From Microvelia longipes (Eukaryota; Arthropoda; Insecta; Hemiptera; Veliidae): a stretch of 64,000 bases of DNA. Where the stretch lies: positions 26,734,543 to 26,798,542 of the forward strand of contig JACMZG010001914.1 in the NCBI GenBank assembly GCA_018340805.1, given 5' to 3'. The notes under the pieces are model-generated. The model did no database searches. It was not told where the DNA came from and was given only the letters and a program-made list of their open reading frames with translations. Shown here in pieces: positions 24,033 through 35,150 of this stretch; the stretch's first letter is position 1, and each line of letters begins with the position of its first letter. The position numbers and the translations under genes are program-made.

Positions 24033-24432
24033 TAGTTGAGAAAATATGTTAATTTAGTTGAGTTGAGGATGCGAATGACGGAACTTCTTAGTATTGTCTT
24101 GTTTAAATAGTAAGTTTTTTTGAACGGCGGATACATGAATGGGGGATATCTTCTAGTCCAGTTAAAGATTCGCACTTAAACCTCAATTGGCTGTGACCAA
24201 ACGTATTTCTAACACAAATTATTGACATTTTACACTAAATTGTACAAATAAATGCAATAAAAACAAACATTTTGAGTACCGTAAATAGTTTGTTTATATT
24301 ACTACTATGCCCATAGGAAAATTTGAGCCAACTCCCTGGTCATTTTGTCCCTGGTGGACAAAATTAGAACTACATGCCCCAGGCCTGACAGAAATCGTGT
24401 TTGTTTCCCTACTTGGTTTATATATTACTTTA

Positions 24433-25392
24433 TCGCAAACAATTGCATACTTACTTATTACTATTACTTTATGCATTTCTTAGATTGTTACAATCAAAAA
24501 AAGGTCAAAAAAGCATTGTTTTATCAACAAACAGCACGATAAACACCAGTGAAATTTCGCCACATAGACGAAGAAAAATGTCTCTTCACAAAAGGTATTT
24601 TGGCACCGACACTGCGAAGGGGCTCAAAAGGCCGAAATTAAAAGTAAATTGCTTTTTTCGCAATTCTTCAAATATATCCTCAAAACTCATGTAATTTGGC
24701 ATGCGACCTGATTGGGAATAACCTTTGTTCAGCCTAATGCCATCCCCCCCCAAAAAAATGTACCCTAACCCCCCCCATGACCCCAACCTCATAAGCTAAT
24801 TTTTTCTTTGAAGAATTTATATTGGTTCCAACTTTATACAAAGAACAAATTAATGATGAAATACAGGGAAAACCATCGTTTTTAAAAAAGCCAATCTCGA
24901 CCCAGTACCTCATATTCCTATATATAAAAATACTCCTTTAACAATGAATTCGCTTTAAGAGCTTAAAATTATAAATACAGGAAGAATTATTGTTAGTTAG
25001 AATTCAATAGCAGTTTATTACGTATTTTCCGCACAATCCATTATAAAGTTTTAAAAAAACCATAATTCCACAATCAATTGCATCTCTAGAACTTAAAATT
25101 ACAAATATTCATTAAAAATATCATAATTCTTAAACACAATAAACTCTTAATGATGTTCCCTGACTGATTATGTCATCAAAATAATTTTACGAAAGTTTTC
25201 TCTCTCATAATTAACAATTAATCATAAAAGACAAGAAGCATTCATAATAATGGACTAAACTTTTTGTTTTAACCAGTAAATGTTGATAGCCAATTTTTGG
25301 ATTCGGCTTTCTTTTAGATAAAGATTATTTAAGTCATATGAATGGGACACGATCCATAGAAAAGTCTAAAAACAAAACAAAATCTCGTACAT
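24433..25392. other. AT-rich stretch with a family B leader fragment
   Basis: 24735-24812 contains reverse family B leader sequence (CCCCATGACCCCAACCTCAT, AAGCTAATTTTTTC). The segment 24484-24591 has weak exon-like borders but is not convincing. The rest shows nothing. Confidence 0.4.
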
Positions 25393-25401
25393 ACATATAT
25401 A

Positions 25402-25495
<94 letters not shown>

Positions 25496-25558
25496 ATATA
25501 TATACTAATATATAATATATTATATATATATATATAATATATAAATATATATAGATAT

Positions 25559-25605
<47 letters not shown>

Positions 25606-25623
25606 TATATATATATATTTATA

Positions 25624-25709
<86 letters not shown>

Positions 25710-25770
25710 GTATACATATAAATATACATATATACATATGTATATACTACATACATATATATATATACTT
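25393..25770. repeat. Long (AT)n microsatellite, ~375 bp
   Basis: A nearly continuous alternating AT run with occasional breaks. It is flanked on the left by CAAAATCTCGTACATACATA and on the right by the reversed family B leader (25771-25850: CTTGATCTGGAGTTCTCC, CTTCATAAGCTTATTTTC). The tract therefore sits inside a family B copy on the minus strand. Confidence 0.95.
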
Positions 25771-25849
25771 GATCTGGAGTTCTCCTTCCAAAAAATCAAC
25801 CCCTCACCCCCTCTATGACACAAACTTCATAAGCTTATTTTCTTTTCTA

Positions 25850-26700
25850 TAACTTGCAGTACTAATATAAGGAAAAAACTTGGATCTTGGAAGTTGGAAA
25901 TAGATTTGTTGGTTTTATATAAGACTACTGTAGTTTCTATTGTAGTATGACAAACAACTATTACATAAAAAGGTCTTAATATATCTTAAACAGATGAGTC
26001 ATGTGAAAACTTCATTTTGAAATTTCGGTGCAAACACTTGATAAAGAAGGAAATACCTTTCCTTTATACCTTTGATATAAATGAAGGAAAAGTAAAAATA
26101 TTTCTTAAAACATTTGAACAAATTGACTGAATGACTAATTAAGTGAATAAAAAGTAAAAACAGAAGACAACAAAACAAAACAAAACAATTTGACCCAGTG
26201 ATTGGTATCCCTGGTTTCCTTGTGAAATATTTCATGTTTCTAAATATATAAGCTATAAATATAATAGCTTTGGTCTCTCAGAAAACTATAAAAAATTGTT
26301 ATTGTATGCTAATTTTTGCTCTGGAGCTTCTGCGTATGAGACTATGAGTTAGTGGAAACAAAAACATCAGGCTTGGGGTCATTCACAAGCCAGAATGTTT
26401 CCTTACACTTACGGAAGTAGGTGAAGAAGAGTAAAAAGTACACTACATGCAAAATTGCATAGTGTAATTAAAACTATGTAATTCTTTGCAATGCAAAATA
26501 TAACTATCTATTAATACAAATATTTTCTCACTTCTGATTCTCATAGCAATCAGTCATTTAAGATCCATGCAAACGTCTACATCAAATTGGTATCGAAATG
26601 GTATCTACAAACTCTTTTGGTAAAAGAGTTCGTCTCACTATAACACGATTAATTCAATTTTTATCAAACAACAATAATACGTTTTTAAATAATCAAAAAT
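25850..26700. other. Intergenic, one family A fragment
   Basis: 25985-26100 resembles the reversed family A 5' end (GAAATTTCGGTGCAAACACT, CTTTGATATAAATGAAGGAAAAGT). Nothing else is recognised. Confidence 0.45.
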
Positions 26701-26706
26701 CGTCCA

Positions 26707-26825
26707 GTAAAAGATGAAATTTGTCAGGGGGCACTGCAGTGCCCCCGGCAAGTCTAGCGATCACTGGTGTACCAAGCTTCAACAGGAAGCATCTCAAAGT
26801 TATTTTCACCCACCCGTACCTTTTT
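26707..26825 (-). repeat. Dispersed family D, copy 1, with a 20-bp perfect palindrome
   Basis: In reverse this reads GGTGAAAATAACTTTGAGATG, CTTCCTG, CACCAGTGATCGCTAGACTTG and CGGGGGCACTGC. It matches 60905-61000 on the plus strand. At 26727-26746, GGGGGCACTG followed by CAGTGCCCCC is a perfect 20-bp palindrome; the other copy has lost this symmetry. Confidence 0.7.
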
Positions 26826-27500
26826 ATTAAGGAAATTAAAAAATATAATTTTAATATTAACTAAATGATCTTGGTGAGCTGACCCATTCTTTCGAATTTT
26901 ATATATTTACCATGGACAGGTGTTAAGATATAATAGCTTAAAATTAGTCAGTTTTGACACTCACTCATAAAAATGCTAAGGCACTTCCAGCAATCGTAGA
27001 CACTTGAAATTTGGTATATAGATAAATGCTGAAGTGAAAATGAACGAAAAATTATCAAAATTAAACATTTTTAGTTCCTTCTACTTTATATGTTCTACCT
27101 AAGTAGAACATTAACGGAGACAAACGGCGGGCATTTTTCAGAAACTTTATATTTAAAGAATATACCAGAAATAACAAACCCCAAAATATTTCAAATTCAT
27201 TTAATTTAAGAAAAAATAGTCGAAAAATAATGTAATTGTAATTACAATAAATTGAAATTATTATGAAAAATAAAAAAAGAAGTCATCAATGTATTGTTAT
27301 GGTACCATGCTACCCAGGAAATGATGGAGCTATTGTACCTCTCTAACAGATAAACACCTAACCCAGTACCACCTCAGCTAACCACACCACACCAGCTAAC
27401 CAGCTCTAAGGTTTTGGAAGAACCACTTCATTAGTGATTTTTTTAAAAGTTTTTTCACTAAAAGTGTTTTATATAATTAAGGTTTTAGCCCAAAAATCTT
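26825..27500. other. AT-rich stretch, nothing recognised
   Basis: No repeat shared with the rest of the window and no coding signal is seen. ACCACACCACACCAGCTAAC near 27385 is low complexity. Confidence 0.4.
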
Positions 27501-27975
27501 ATAAACGGGGTTTTATTTCCATTTTAAAGCACCAGAATTCCCTAAATTTAAAAAGGGGAACGGGCCATTTTTTTGGGGTGAGCCAACCCTAAAATTTAAG
27601 GGAGAAAAACTAAGAAACATGTTTGTAAACCCAAAATCCGTTTCAGACCAACAAAAACTTGTTCATAGCAATAAAAAAATACAAAATAAGTAAGAAGAAA
27701 AAGACAATAATTGAATGACTTCAAAGTCTGGAGATAAAATCTTGTATGCACCTCTGGAGCAAAATGCAATTTGCCCCTAGCTATAGGAGCTTTAGGAGTT
27801 AAGTCATAAATATCCCTCGGCTCTGCCTCGGAAGATAAATAAATAAATCCCTATAGGCTTCACATCGGAAGTTAAATGCATTGATTCACTCGAATTTGGG
27901 AACCAAACTATTGCTCAGGGAAATAATAGCATTCTTTGCTCTCTTGAGGCATAAATGACTTTTTTAGACCCCTCA
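27500..27975 (-). repeat. Dispersed repeat family C, copy 3 (reverse)
   Basis: CAAAATCCGTTTCAGACC, CTGGAGATAAAATCTTGTATG, GCACCTCTGGAG, CCCTCGGCTCTGCCTCGGAAG and GAGGCATAAATGAC correspond to the copy at 850-1320 in opposite orientation. Confidence 0.55.
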
Positions 27976-28466
27976 TCGTATAATTCCGTAGCGTAAGAAG
28001 AAGAAGCATTGTATTCAGTAAGTATTTCAAACTTATTAACTTATTTCCCATTCTCCTAAACTCTGTAATAATACTTGTCAGGTAAAAACATCTGATATTA
28101 AACTCTTCCTTATTCAATAATACTTTTTATTCATATTTTTTACTGCAACTAATTGTTCAACTCGTATGTCAATTTATATTCCACTAAACCTAAGTAAAGA
28201 CTAACCTAGCTAAGCCACGCCCTCACAACTAAACCACGCCCTCACGAGTTCTGCAGCACTTTTTTACACTTTATGTCATTGTTTTAAACTTGTTATTGTT
28301 GTTTTATTTTGGTGGTAAACTTTCACTCGTGTGAATTTACATTTTACTTAAAGACAACACAATGAATCATAGTATACGATTGGAGCAGAAGACTTCAGAT
28401 TTTTTTTAACTCAAGATTGTCAGTTAAATATTACTAAAACAAGACCAAAAGGATGATTTTTGTACC

Positions 28467-28842
28467 GAGTTTTAAGGGGATCTCGCAAAGAGTGGGGGTA
28501 AAAATCAATTAAACGGAAATATCTCTGGTTCTAAGCAAAATATCAAAATTCTAAGACGGTACTTCACTTCTAATTTTTATTCTGCACATTTTAAGACTCA
28601 TTTCAACCTTCTGGAGCAAACAACAGTGGCGCAATTTGAGAACTACTTTAAAAATTGTAGTTCTCAAATTGCACCACTGTTGTTTGCTCCAGAAGGTTGA
28701 AATGAGTCTTAAAATGTGCAGAATAAAAATTAGAAGTGAAGTACCGTCTTAGAATTTTGATATTTTGCCGAGAACCGGAGATATTTCCATTTAAGTGATT
28801 TTTACCCCCCCCCCCCCCTCTTTGCAGGATCGCCTTAACTCT
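28467..28842. repeat. Large palindrome, arms ~180 bp, 10-nt centre
   Basis: Left arm 28467-28646 and right arm 28657-28842 are near-identical inverted copies; GAGTCTTAAAATGTGCAGAA is one matching block of the right arm. The centre is TTTAAAAATT. A C run (14-15 bases) at 28804 in the right arm faces a shorter G run in the left. The right outer edge runs into family A sequence. Such arms could arise by inverted duplication of a family A flank. Confidence 0.9.
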
Positions 28843-29095
28843 CTACGATAATAACAGACCAACACACACAAACATTTTCTGAAGTTCACTCAAGAGGCCT
28901 TAAAACACCTAAAACGGATAAATTCATGTGTAATCCTGGTTTCGAATTTTTTTGCACAAGACTTCTCATATTATTCTACGATATAAATTAGGAAAAGTAA
29001 TAATCGGTTTGGGGTACTTTTGAGACTTTTCTTTACCACATCAGATTCGCAGAGCTCGTCCTGAAATATATCCCACTCATAAAAACCCAGAGGCC
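28820..29095 (-). repeat. Family A copy (reverse), head-to-tail junction
   Basis: AACACACACAAACATTTTCTG, GGCCTTAAAACACCTAAAAC and ATATAAATTAGGAAAAGTA are the reversed 5' region. ATAATCGGTTTGGGGTACTT and the expected TCGCAGAGCTCGTCCTG 3' signature follow directly. This places the end of one copy against the start of another. Confidence 0.65.
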
Positions 29096-29455
29096 CGGGC
29101 TGGGATTGAACTCATGACTAAATTAACTCGTTTAATGAAGACTAAAAATGAAGTTAGTACTCATCATGACTAAAAATGAAGTTTAAAGTCCATTCATTCT
29201 GTGGCCGTGTACCTTAACCCCTACACCACATGTGACTCCCCCGTAGTAGTAAAAAAATCATAAATATACTCATAATCATAATATACTCACCGGATGAAAC
29301 TTGGTATACTTATTTATTATATAAAGGCAAGACCCAAATTTTAAATTGATTAATTTTTTAACTTTAGAGCTTTTTGGACTATTACAAATTTAATATCAAT
29401 TAAATTAATGAAGACTTTAGTCCTTATAAAAATTTATTGAAAATAAATTGTTGAA

Positions 29456-29488
29456 GAGCTTTCGCCCAGGGATCCTGAGCTTCTTCAG
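29456..29488 (-). ncRNA. Hammerhead-ribozyme-like motif in the 3' pseudo-LTR
   Basis: The minus-strand order is CUGAAGA, one extra A, helix II GCUCAGG/CCUGGGC (7 pairs, one G-U, loop AUC), GAA, A-GC-U, C. N7 is A, which the consensus allows. Predicted cleavage is after CUC. Helix III is minimal (AGCU). It lies on the coding strand of the element, downstream of the endonuclease remnant. Confidence 0.55.
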
Positions 29489-29664
29489 TTCTTTAAAATG
29501 ACAAAAGAAAAAGTTGGAAAATAATAAAATTTTGATTGTTTTTATGTCATGTGTCTAACTAAGTAAATTTAAAATGAAATACAAAAAGGTAAAGGAAAAA
29601 TTATGATTTTAAGATAATATTATAATAAATACTGCTAAGATTGTTAATGTCTTGTTTTTTGTTC

Positions 29665-30128
29665 ATACTGTCTTGTCAGCTTTATATAGAGCATTTCTAA
29701 AAATTTCCTTTTGTCTGTATGTGGTTCTGTATGAAGTATACGACAGTTTTCTTGTCTGGTCGGTGGTCAAGTTTATGTTCTGATAAAGCTGTAAGGTTAG
29801 AGTTGTCAAGTATTTGATTGTTATGTGTGTCAAGTCTTTTTTTGAAAAGTTGAGAGGTCTCTCCTGTTTATGCTTGGGGGCAGTCTTTACATGGTATTCT
29901 GTATACAACGTTGCATCTTTGGGCATTAGTGAGGGGGTCTTTTAATTTTAAAAAATATTTAATGTAAAAATTAACAGAATTTTTTAGAGCAATTTTGATG
30001 TTGTAGTCTTTAAATAAGTTTTTAATTTGGTATGTAGGGTGTCCTATGTAGGTAAGAGAGTGGTAAGTAGGTAAGTTATTCGGTCTGTCAGTATCATTAG
30101 CAGTAATGGGAGTATCATAGCAGAAATC
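29665..30128 (-). pseudogene. GIY-YIG endonuclease region of a Penelope-like polyprotein, broken
   Basis: From 30125 downward, one frame reads through a connector (YIGHPTYQIKNLFKDYN, then a DPLTNAQRCN block) into VVYRIPCKDC. It continues with TGETS, KKRLDTHN and ALSEHKLDHR, the arrangement of the GIY-YIG-like domain at the C-terminus of Penelope proteins. A TAA at 29868-29870 stands where the second conserved tyrosine is expected. The frame then changes near 29745, before YRQKEIFRNALYKADKTV. The reverse-transcriptase domain is absent, so the copy is truncated and inactive. Confidence 0.8.
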
Positions 30129-30161
30129 CTGAAGAAGCTCAGAATCCCTGGGCGAAAGCTC
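30129..30161 (+). ncRNA. Hammerhead-ribozyme-like motif in the inverted 5' pseudo-LTR
   Basis: This is the plus-strand counterpart of 29456-29488. CUGAAGA, GAA and A-GC-U-C are conserved. One G-to-A change in helix II leaves six pairs (GCUCAG/CUGGGC) with loop AAUCC. It reads outward from the element, opposite to the coding strand. Confidence 0.5.
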
Positions 30162-30392
30162 TTCAACAATTTATTTTCAATAAATTTTTATAAGGACTAA
30201 AGTCTTCATTAATTTAATTGATATTAAATTTGTAATAGTCCAAAAAGCTCTAAAGTTAAAAAATTAATCAATTTACAATTTGGGTCTTGCCTTTATATAA
30301 TAAATAAGTATACCAAGTTTCATCCGATGAGTATATTATGATTATGAGTAAATTTTATAAGGACTAAAGTCTTCATTAATTTAATTGAGATT

Positions 30393-31380
30393 AATTTTTT
30401 AATTCAATAAATATTGAATACAGACTAATAAATAACTAATACAGATAATCAGATGAAAGGTGGCACAAGGATTACATACGTGCCAAATTTCAAATTGATC
30501 CAAATTTTTCTCACATTTTATGAACTGTCGGGAAACAGTTATCCAGGAAACACGCATTTTTGCTGTGTCATTAGAAACAGTTAATGACGTCATAAAAATA
30601 TTTTTCTGATGACATTACTAGCCCTATATTGATTTTGTACCATGTTACAATTTTCTAGCATAACACACTGGAAGGTACAATAGTAACAGACAAATCTTTG
30701 TGAAACCACTCAGGAATCCTTAAAATTCAGACAAAATCCTGTTTAACAATACTTTTTCTATATACCTACGGTATAAATGAGGAAAAGTAGACATAACGAA
30801 ACTTTTTTTTAGTAGAGATCTCGTATTTCTTTTCAAACAATACAATAAGTGCGTGTCATTGTCCTTATCATAAACAAAACAAGTCTTATCATTAAAACAA
30901 GAAGTATCAATTACATCGTCATTGATTAAGTATCATTACAAAAATTGCAATGCACCTCAAATTACAGAATTGCACTTTAAGAAGAAGTAATGCAATACGA
31001 GTCAATGTAGGTTTGGTATCAAACACATGCAATCACGTTAAAATTGTTAAATATTCAAAATGTCAAACAGGCAAGAACTATTGTTGATTACATACAAATC
31101 GCAATACAATATATTACACAAAAATCACAATACAAAATATTATGCAAACAGAGAAAAATATATCTTAAAAGGTGACACAGTCCTTAACGATTCGAATGTG
31201 ACAAATATAAATTACAGTTTAAATATAATACAAATTGAAGGTGGTCCAAAAAGAATTAGGTAAGAATTTCAAATACCTTTCACAATTTAAAAGCTGAAAT
31301 TTCCATTAAAATTGGTTGATAAAATTTTTATAAGTAATTTAATGGACAAATATTTTCAACTATAAATTTAAATGGATGGT
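30393..31380. other. Intergenic with a family A fragment
   Basis: 30600-30795 is family A in reverse: TTTTGTACCATGTTACA, AACCACTCAGGAATCCTTAA and CTATATACCTACGGTATAAA. 31060-31263 is open on the plus strand, but its lysine/asparagine/tyrosine-rich content looks like AT-rich background. Nothing else is recognised. Confidence 0.45.
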
Positions 31381-31560
31381 CCGCATGTCGAGCGAATTTC
31401 CGTGCTTAACAACAATTCTGGTTGGAATAATAATTTTTATAGTTTTTTACATTATATAAGTTTACAAATACTAAATAAATAATTCCGGCGCAGTGGTCCG
31501 CTGTCGGGCGAATTTCATTTAGAATGCGTGTTTCCGTGCTTAACAACCCATTTCTTGCTT
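31380..31560. repeat. Dispersed family E, dimer-like
   Basis: GGATGGTCCGCATGTCGAGC and GAATTTCCGTGCTTAACAAC lead to ACATTATATAAGTTTACAAA. GCAGTGGTCCGCTGTCGGGC and GCGTGTTTCCGTGCTTAACA follow. This partly repeats itself and matches 18640-18790 and 18985-19111 in the foldback core. Confidence 0.65.
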
Positions 31561-32099
31561 AAGGTTCCGGTTCATGCTTTAGAACCTGAGCAGTTACTCA
31601 ATTGTCAAGCACTGCTTGATGCTAAATGCGCATTATTATCCAGTTGGTTATACAAAACTATGCCTCTAAAATTAGAAGTACTAGGTTAGTTACTTATCTT
31701 TAAGCTTAGTCAGTTATCTTTAAAGGTTTTAGCGCATTTCCTTTGAAAAATACAGACAAAATGAGTTATGAGCAGTGCTGTCGTATTGACTTCGGACCGG
31801 TTGTATTCATTGTAAAATACGTATATATTACGTAATCAATAATACATTTAATTAATGAAGCATAAAAATCAAAACTTATATAATTAATATTTATAAATCA
31901 ATAACAAATTAGTCAAAATAATCAAGTAAAAATAAGTTTCAAAACTGATTTAACAAAAAATATCAAAGGTACGTGAAGTTACACTCAGCAGACATGATGA
32001 AATAACCGATAGTTCGTGATGATGATTCATAGAATAGAATGAAAAACTGAAGTAACGCCATGAATTTTAAATAATAAGTGACCTTTTTTGGAACTAAAA

Positions 32100-32454
32100 A
32101 ATCAAACAAGAGGCCTTCAGCGGTCACATGGTTGTTGTCCTATATCAGTTCGTCGTCATATTACTAGTTTATATAAGAGGCATACTGCCTTGATATAAGC
32201 AAATTTTACAAATTCATTAGTCAAAAGACGTGATTTGTTGACATTATGTAATATATGTCAATCAATAAAACCGGAACCAATTCTGATAATTAACTGTACC
32301 TTAATATTTTTGTAAACCATATATAGTAGAACATGTATTTCAAATTTCACCCTTTTTGAAGACCCTTTTATTTAATTCAGAAAAATCATTCAAAAGTTTT
32401 CGTGTCCCATTGTGAAACAAAAATATCTTATACACACACAGACACAAATATATA

Positions 32455-32503
<49 letters not shown>

Positions 32504-32600
32504 ATAAACCTCAACAATATTTATACATTTGATTAGTGAAGTAACCTACCCCTACTTCCCGCCAAGACCCCAACCTCATAAATTCATTTTTCCTTCGAAA
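32100..32600 (-). repeat. Family B copy (reverse) with AT tract
   Basis: CATGGTTGTTGTCCTATATC, GACGTGATTTGTTGACATTA and GTCAATCAATAAAACC are the reversed 3' part. (AT)n spans about 32450-32505. GACCCCAACCTCATAAATTC is the reversed leader. Both family B parts thus flank a microsatellite in the expected order. Confidence 0.6.
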
Positions 32601-33980
32601 ATTTGCCAAAAAATATCACAATTCTAGAATAAAACTTATATAGATTCTTTATATTACTGACAAAGGGGATTAAAAAAGGCAAAACATAAACTAAAACAGA
32701 AAAATTGATTATCAATCAATTAAAAAATAATAAAACTGAATAAATACGTAAACTTAAACAGGGTCATTAATAAATAAATTAATAAATTTTTAAAGAATTG
32801 TTTATAACAATAAACAACTTTTAAAAGAATAAGAGGCATTGACGCAACTCATGCATTTCGCGAATTTATTATATTATTAACAGAAAGAAATAAAAAGAAT
32901 TAAAATAGTATCAGAATGAAAATAATTATATACAACATAATAATGTTTTTAAACAATAATGCAAATTAAAATAATGCAAATGCCGAGGTTTTGTAGGAAT
33001 GGAAATTACAGTGTAATAGCTTTCACACAGTAAGTGTAACTAAATAACTTATACAATATAACTAATAACAGTAAATTTAACTAGTAAAATATATAACTAA
33101 ATTATAAGCCATTTAATTTTAATATAATTAAATTTATATTTTTTATAAAATAATCAAGGTGGAAATGCAAAGGATAAACTACTCTTTTTAAAAAAGAAAT
33201 ATATCACTTAAATACTTCCGCCTCAAAAACTCAGCGAAAGCCTTATACGGCTTTCAATCTATCTATGCTATCCTAGCTGGCATCTTCTCTCCTATGCCGC
33301 ACTATTTGAGAAGTTTATTCTTCTTTGTTTTCAAAATTAGCAGACAACATGTATACCTTTTTTATTATTATTTTTTTTTTAATATAAACCCCAAATGTTA
33401 TATTTTTTTTTTTAAATATAACTAACCCCAATTTTTAAAACAAAATCTATTTAAGAAATATAGAATTATTATTATTATAAAAAAGTAAGAAGAGACAGCG
33501 TAAGTGACTAAAAGTGAATGGAAGTGGCAACACATGAGGGTTAGTATTAATTTTTCATTAATAATTTATTTTGCCTAAAATAATTTATTTAGGGGCATGG
33601 TTAAAAGTATCCTAGGGATTTATTTATTTTGCTAATAAATATTTAATTTAAAATAATTAAAGGAAGCATAAAATTGAAATATAATAGAAGACAAGCAATG
33701 AAGGAATTCTAATTGAGATGAAAGATAAAAATGGAAAGACAAGGAAGTAGAATCATACGTGGGAAGTGATGAAATGGATAAAAATACCAGCAAAAAATAA
33801 ATACGAAACGAACGGGACCACAAAACCGACGTCACAATCAGCTGATCAAGGATAACACATGACTAGACACGCCATTAAATTAATTCATACTACCGGCCCA
33901 GTTATAAAGAGACCAAAATCAAAACAGAGGGAGGAATAATAATTCTGCACAAGGTCATAATTTGGTCTGCTAACTAGTTA
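32600..33980. other. Very AT-rich stretch, nothing recognised
   Basis: No repeat shared with other parts of the window and no credible coding frame. 33360-33420 is T-rich low complexity. Confidence 0.4.
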
Positions 33981-34400
33981 TCATGGTGGGAGTAAGCCTG
34001 AGTCAAGGACAGTGGCCTCGAGACTCTGACCAAACTTATACCACGTATCCTTCCTTCGAGATAATAACTACCCATAAGAAGATACACCTAAAACTAATCT
34101 AACGGACTTTGCACCCAAAATCCATTGAAGAATTTCTTCAATGCATTCAAGGGCATTCACCTGAACTTTAAAGCCATTAGTTCTACACAGCACGTCCAAG
34201 GATCATTATGAAACATGGAGGAAAGCTGCCAAAAAAATCTCATTCACAAAGTCATTTATAGAGGAACCTTCATAAAGGCTTTTCCTTTATAAGAAATAAC
34301 TGATATGAACACTGATGACGACTGTTACCAAGCTTCCGCTACTGTTGGATCATCTAATCCTGAAGAAATTTGTAATGTAAAAAGTATAAGAAATAAAAAC
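33980..34400 (+). pseudogene. Weak protein-like relic, possibly LINE ORF1 or gag-like
   Basis: This is less AT-rich than its flanks. A 39-codon frame from ATG at about 33983 (ending FEIITTHKKIHLKLI) is followed in shifted frames by YETWRKAAKKISFT and TDMNTDDD-type peptides. These loosely resemble ORF1/gag-like proteins of insect non-LTR elements. Several stops and frame changes separate the pieces. The match is from memory of peptide style only and may be chance. Confidence 0.25.
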
Positions 34401-35150
34401 AAAATTTACAAACAAACTAAAACAAAATAATACAGTTCCTAACAACACACCATCTCGAATTAGATTAAACTGATTCAAGGTTTAACTAATTCAGAAGACA
34501 AACAAGTGCACTAGAAGCTCTGAATAATCTAAAGGTCACAAGAGCGCAGGGACGTTTAATGTACGAAATTATTTAAATTTATAAATTTCAAAAAGTAACT
34601 TAATTAATTATCAGTATAACCTAACTTTACAACGACAGCATTGACACTTCCTGGTACAAACCTGCTAAAATCCTTTAAAAAATTAGAAAACAATTAAAGA
34701 GTCATCAACGTATATGAAGGATAGTTTCATATTCAGTGTTAAAAGTCATAACAAGACCATATTTTAGCGCTTAGCTACTAAATGTTAAAACAATTATCGA
34801 GTTTAGAGTAAATATATTTTAACTCATTTAAATTCTTAATACGACTGAAAAATTTATATAAAACGCATGTAAGTAGTTTTGACGCAGCATAATTTGAAGG
34901 TTTGCTAATTGTTTCTTAAATTTGCATTAAAATTAAACTTAAATGTGATAATTTAATAGGCATTAGCCTACATAGATTCAGGACATACAGGAAAAAATTA
35001 AGTAAAGGCCATTCATTTCCTGACCCCTTAGAAAACTTTAGGCCTACTTAAAAAATGTCCTTATGTATTGGTTGTTGTTTTGAATTATTTGTGTTACATC
35101 ATTATTTGCTATTACATATAAAATACATGGGGCTTAACCATGTTTTACAG
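34400..35150. other. AT-rich stretch, nothing recognised
   Basis: No shared repeat, open frame or structure that I can support. Confidence 0.4.

Larger units (their letters stand above)
14020..24162. mobile_element. 10.1-kb foldback-like element with satellite arms
   Basis: The left terminus ACTGGACTAGAAGATATC (from 14020) is mirrored by GATATCTTCTAGTCCAGT (to 24162). The inverted similarity continues with few changes for about 145 bp and then into arrays of a ~163-bp satellite in opposite orientation. TAAAGATTC stands directly outside both ends (14011-14019 and 24163-24171), an exact 9-bp target duplication. The related transposon at 38797-39582 has the corresponding site once. Long inverted repeats built from tandem units plus 9-bp duplications are the hallmark of Drosophila Foldback (FB) elements, which are linked to Mutator-like transposases. 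No transposase is visible here, so this copy is non-autonomous. Confidence 0.85.
13697..24432 (+). mobile_element. Small TIR DNA transposon split by the foldback element
   Basis: The left end AGTAATATATAAACCAAGTA plus GGGAAAC (13698-13724) and its inverted copy (24403-24430) bound the unit, with TA at both outer edges. The two host halves (13698-14019 and 24163-24430) total about 590 bp. They match, in reverse, the uninterrupted copy at 38797-39582, which has some extra sequence in the left part. No transposase is encoded, so it is non-autonomous. A TA target would fit mariner-type elements, but the superfamily is not established. Confidence 0.75.
29269..30349 (-). mobile_element. Penelope-like element, 5'-truncated, with inverted pseudo-LTRs
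   Basis: Arms 29269-29488 and 30129-30349 are ~220-bp inverted repeats. Between them lies minus-strand coding remnant of the C-terminal connector and GIY-YIG endonuclease. Each arm contains a hammerhead-like motif at its inner edge. Inverted pseudo-LTRs, a GIY-YIG domain and hammerheads are the known combination of Penelope-like elements. A further 45-bp piece of the arm in direct orientation lies at 30349-30393, and another truncated arm fragment at 51840-51910. Confidence 0.85.

Noticed and set aside
24484..24591. Possible exon with pyrimidine-rich acceptor (TTTCTTAG) and AAAAG/GTATTT donor
   Set aside because: One frame is open for 36 codons, but the peptide is K/S/T-rich and unremarkable, and the donor is weak. 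Such borders are easy to find by chance in AT-rich DNA.
25329..25823. 164-codon reverse frame rich in I and Y
   Set aside because: It is a translation of an (AT)n microsatellite. The same applies to similar frames near 2.6, 7.5, 7.9, 48.0, 53.0, 60.1 and 63.0 kb.
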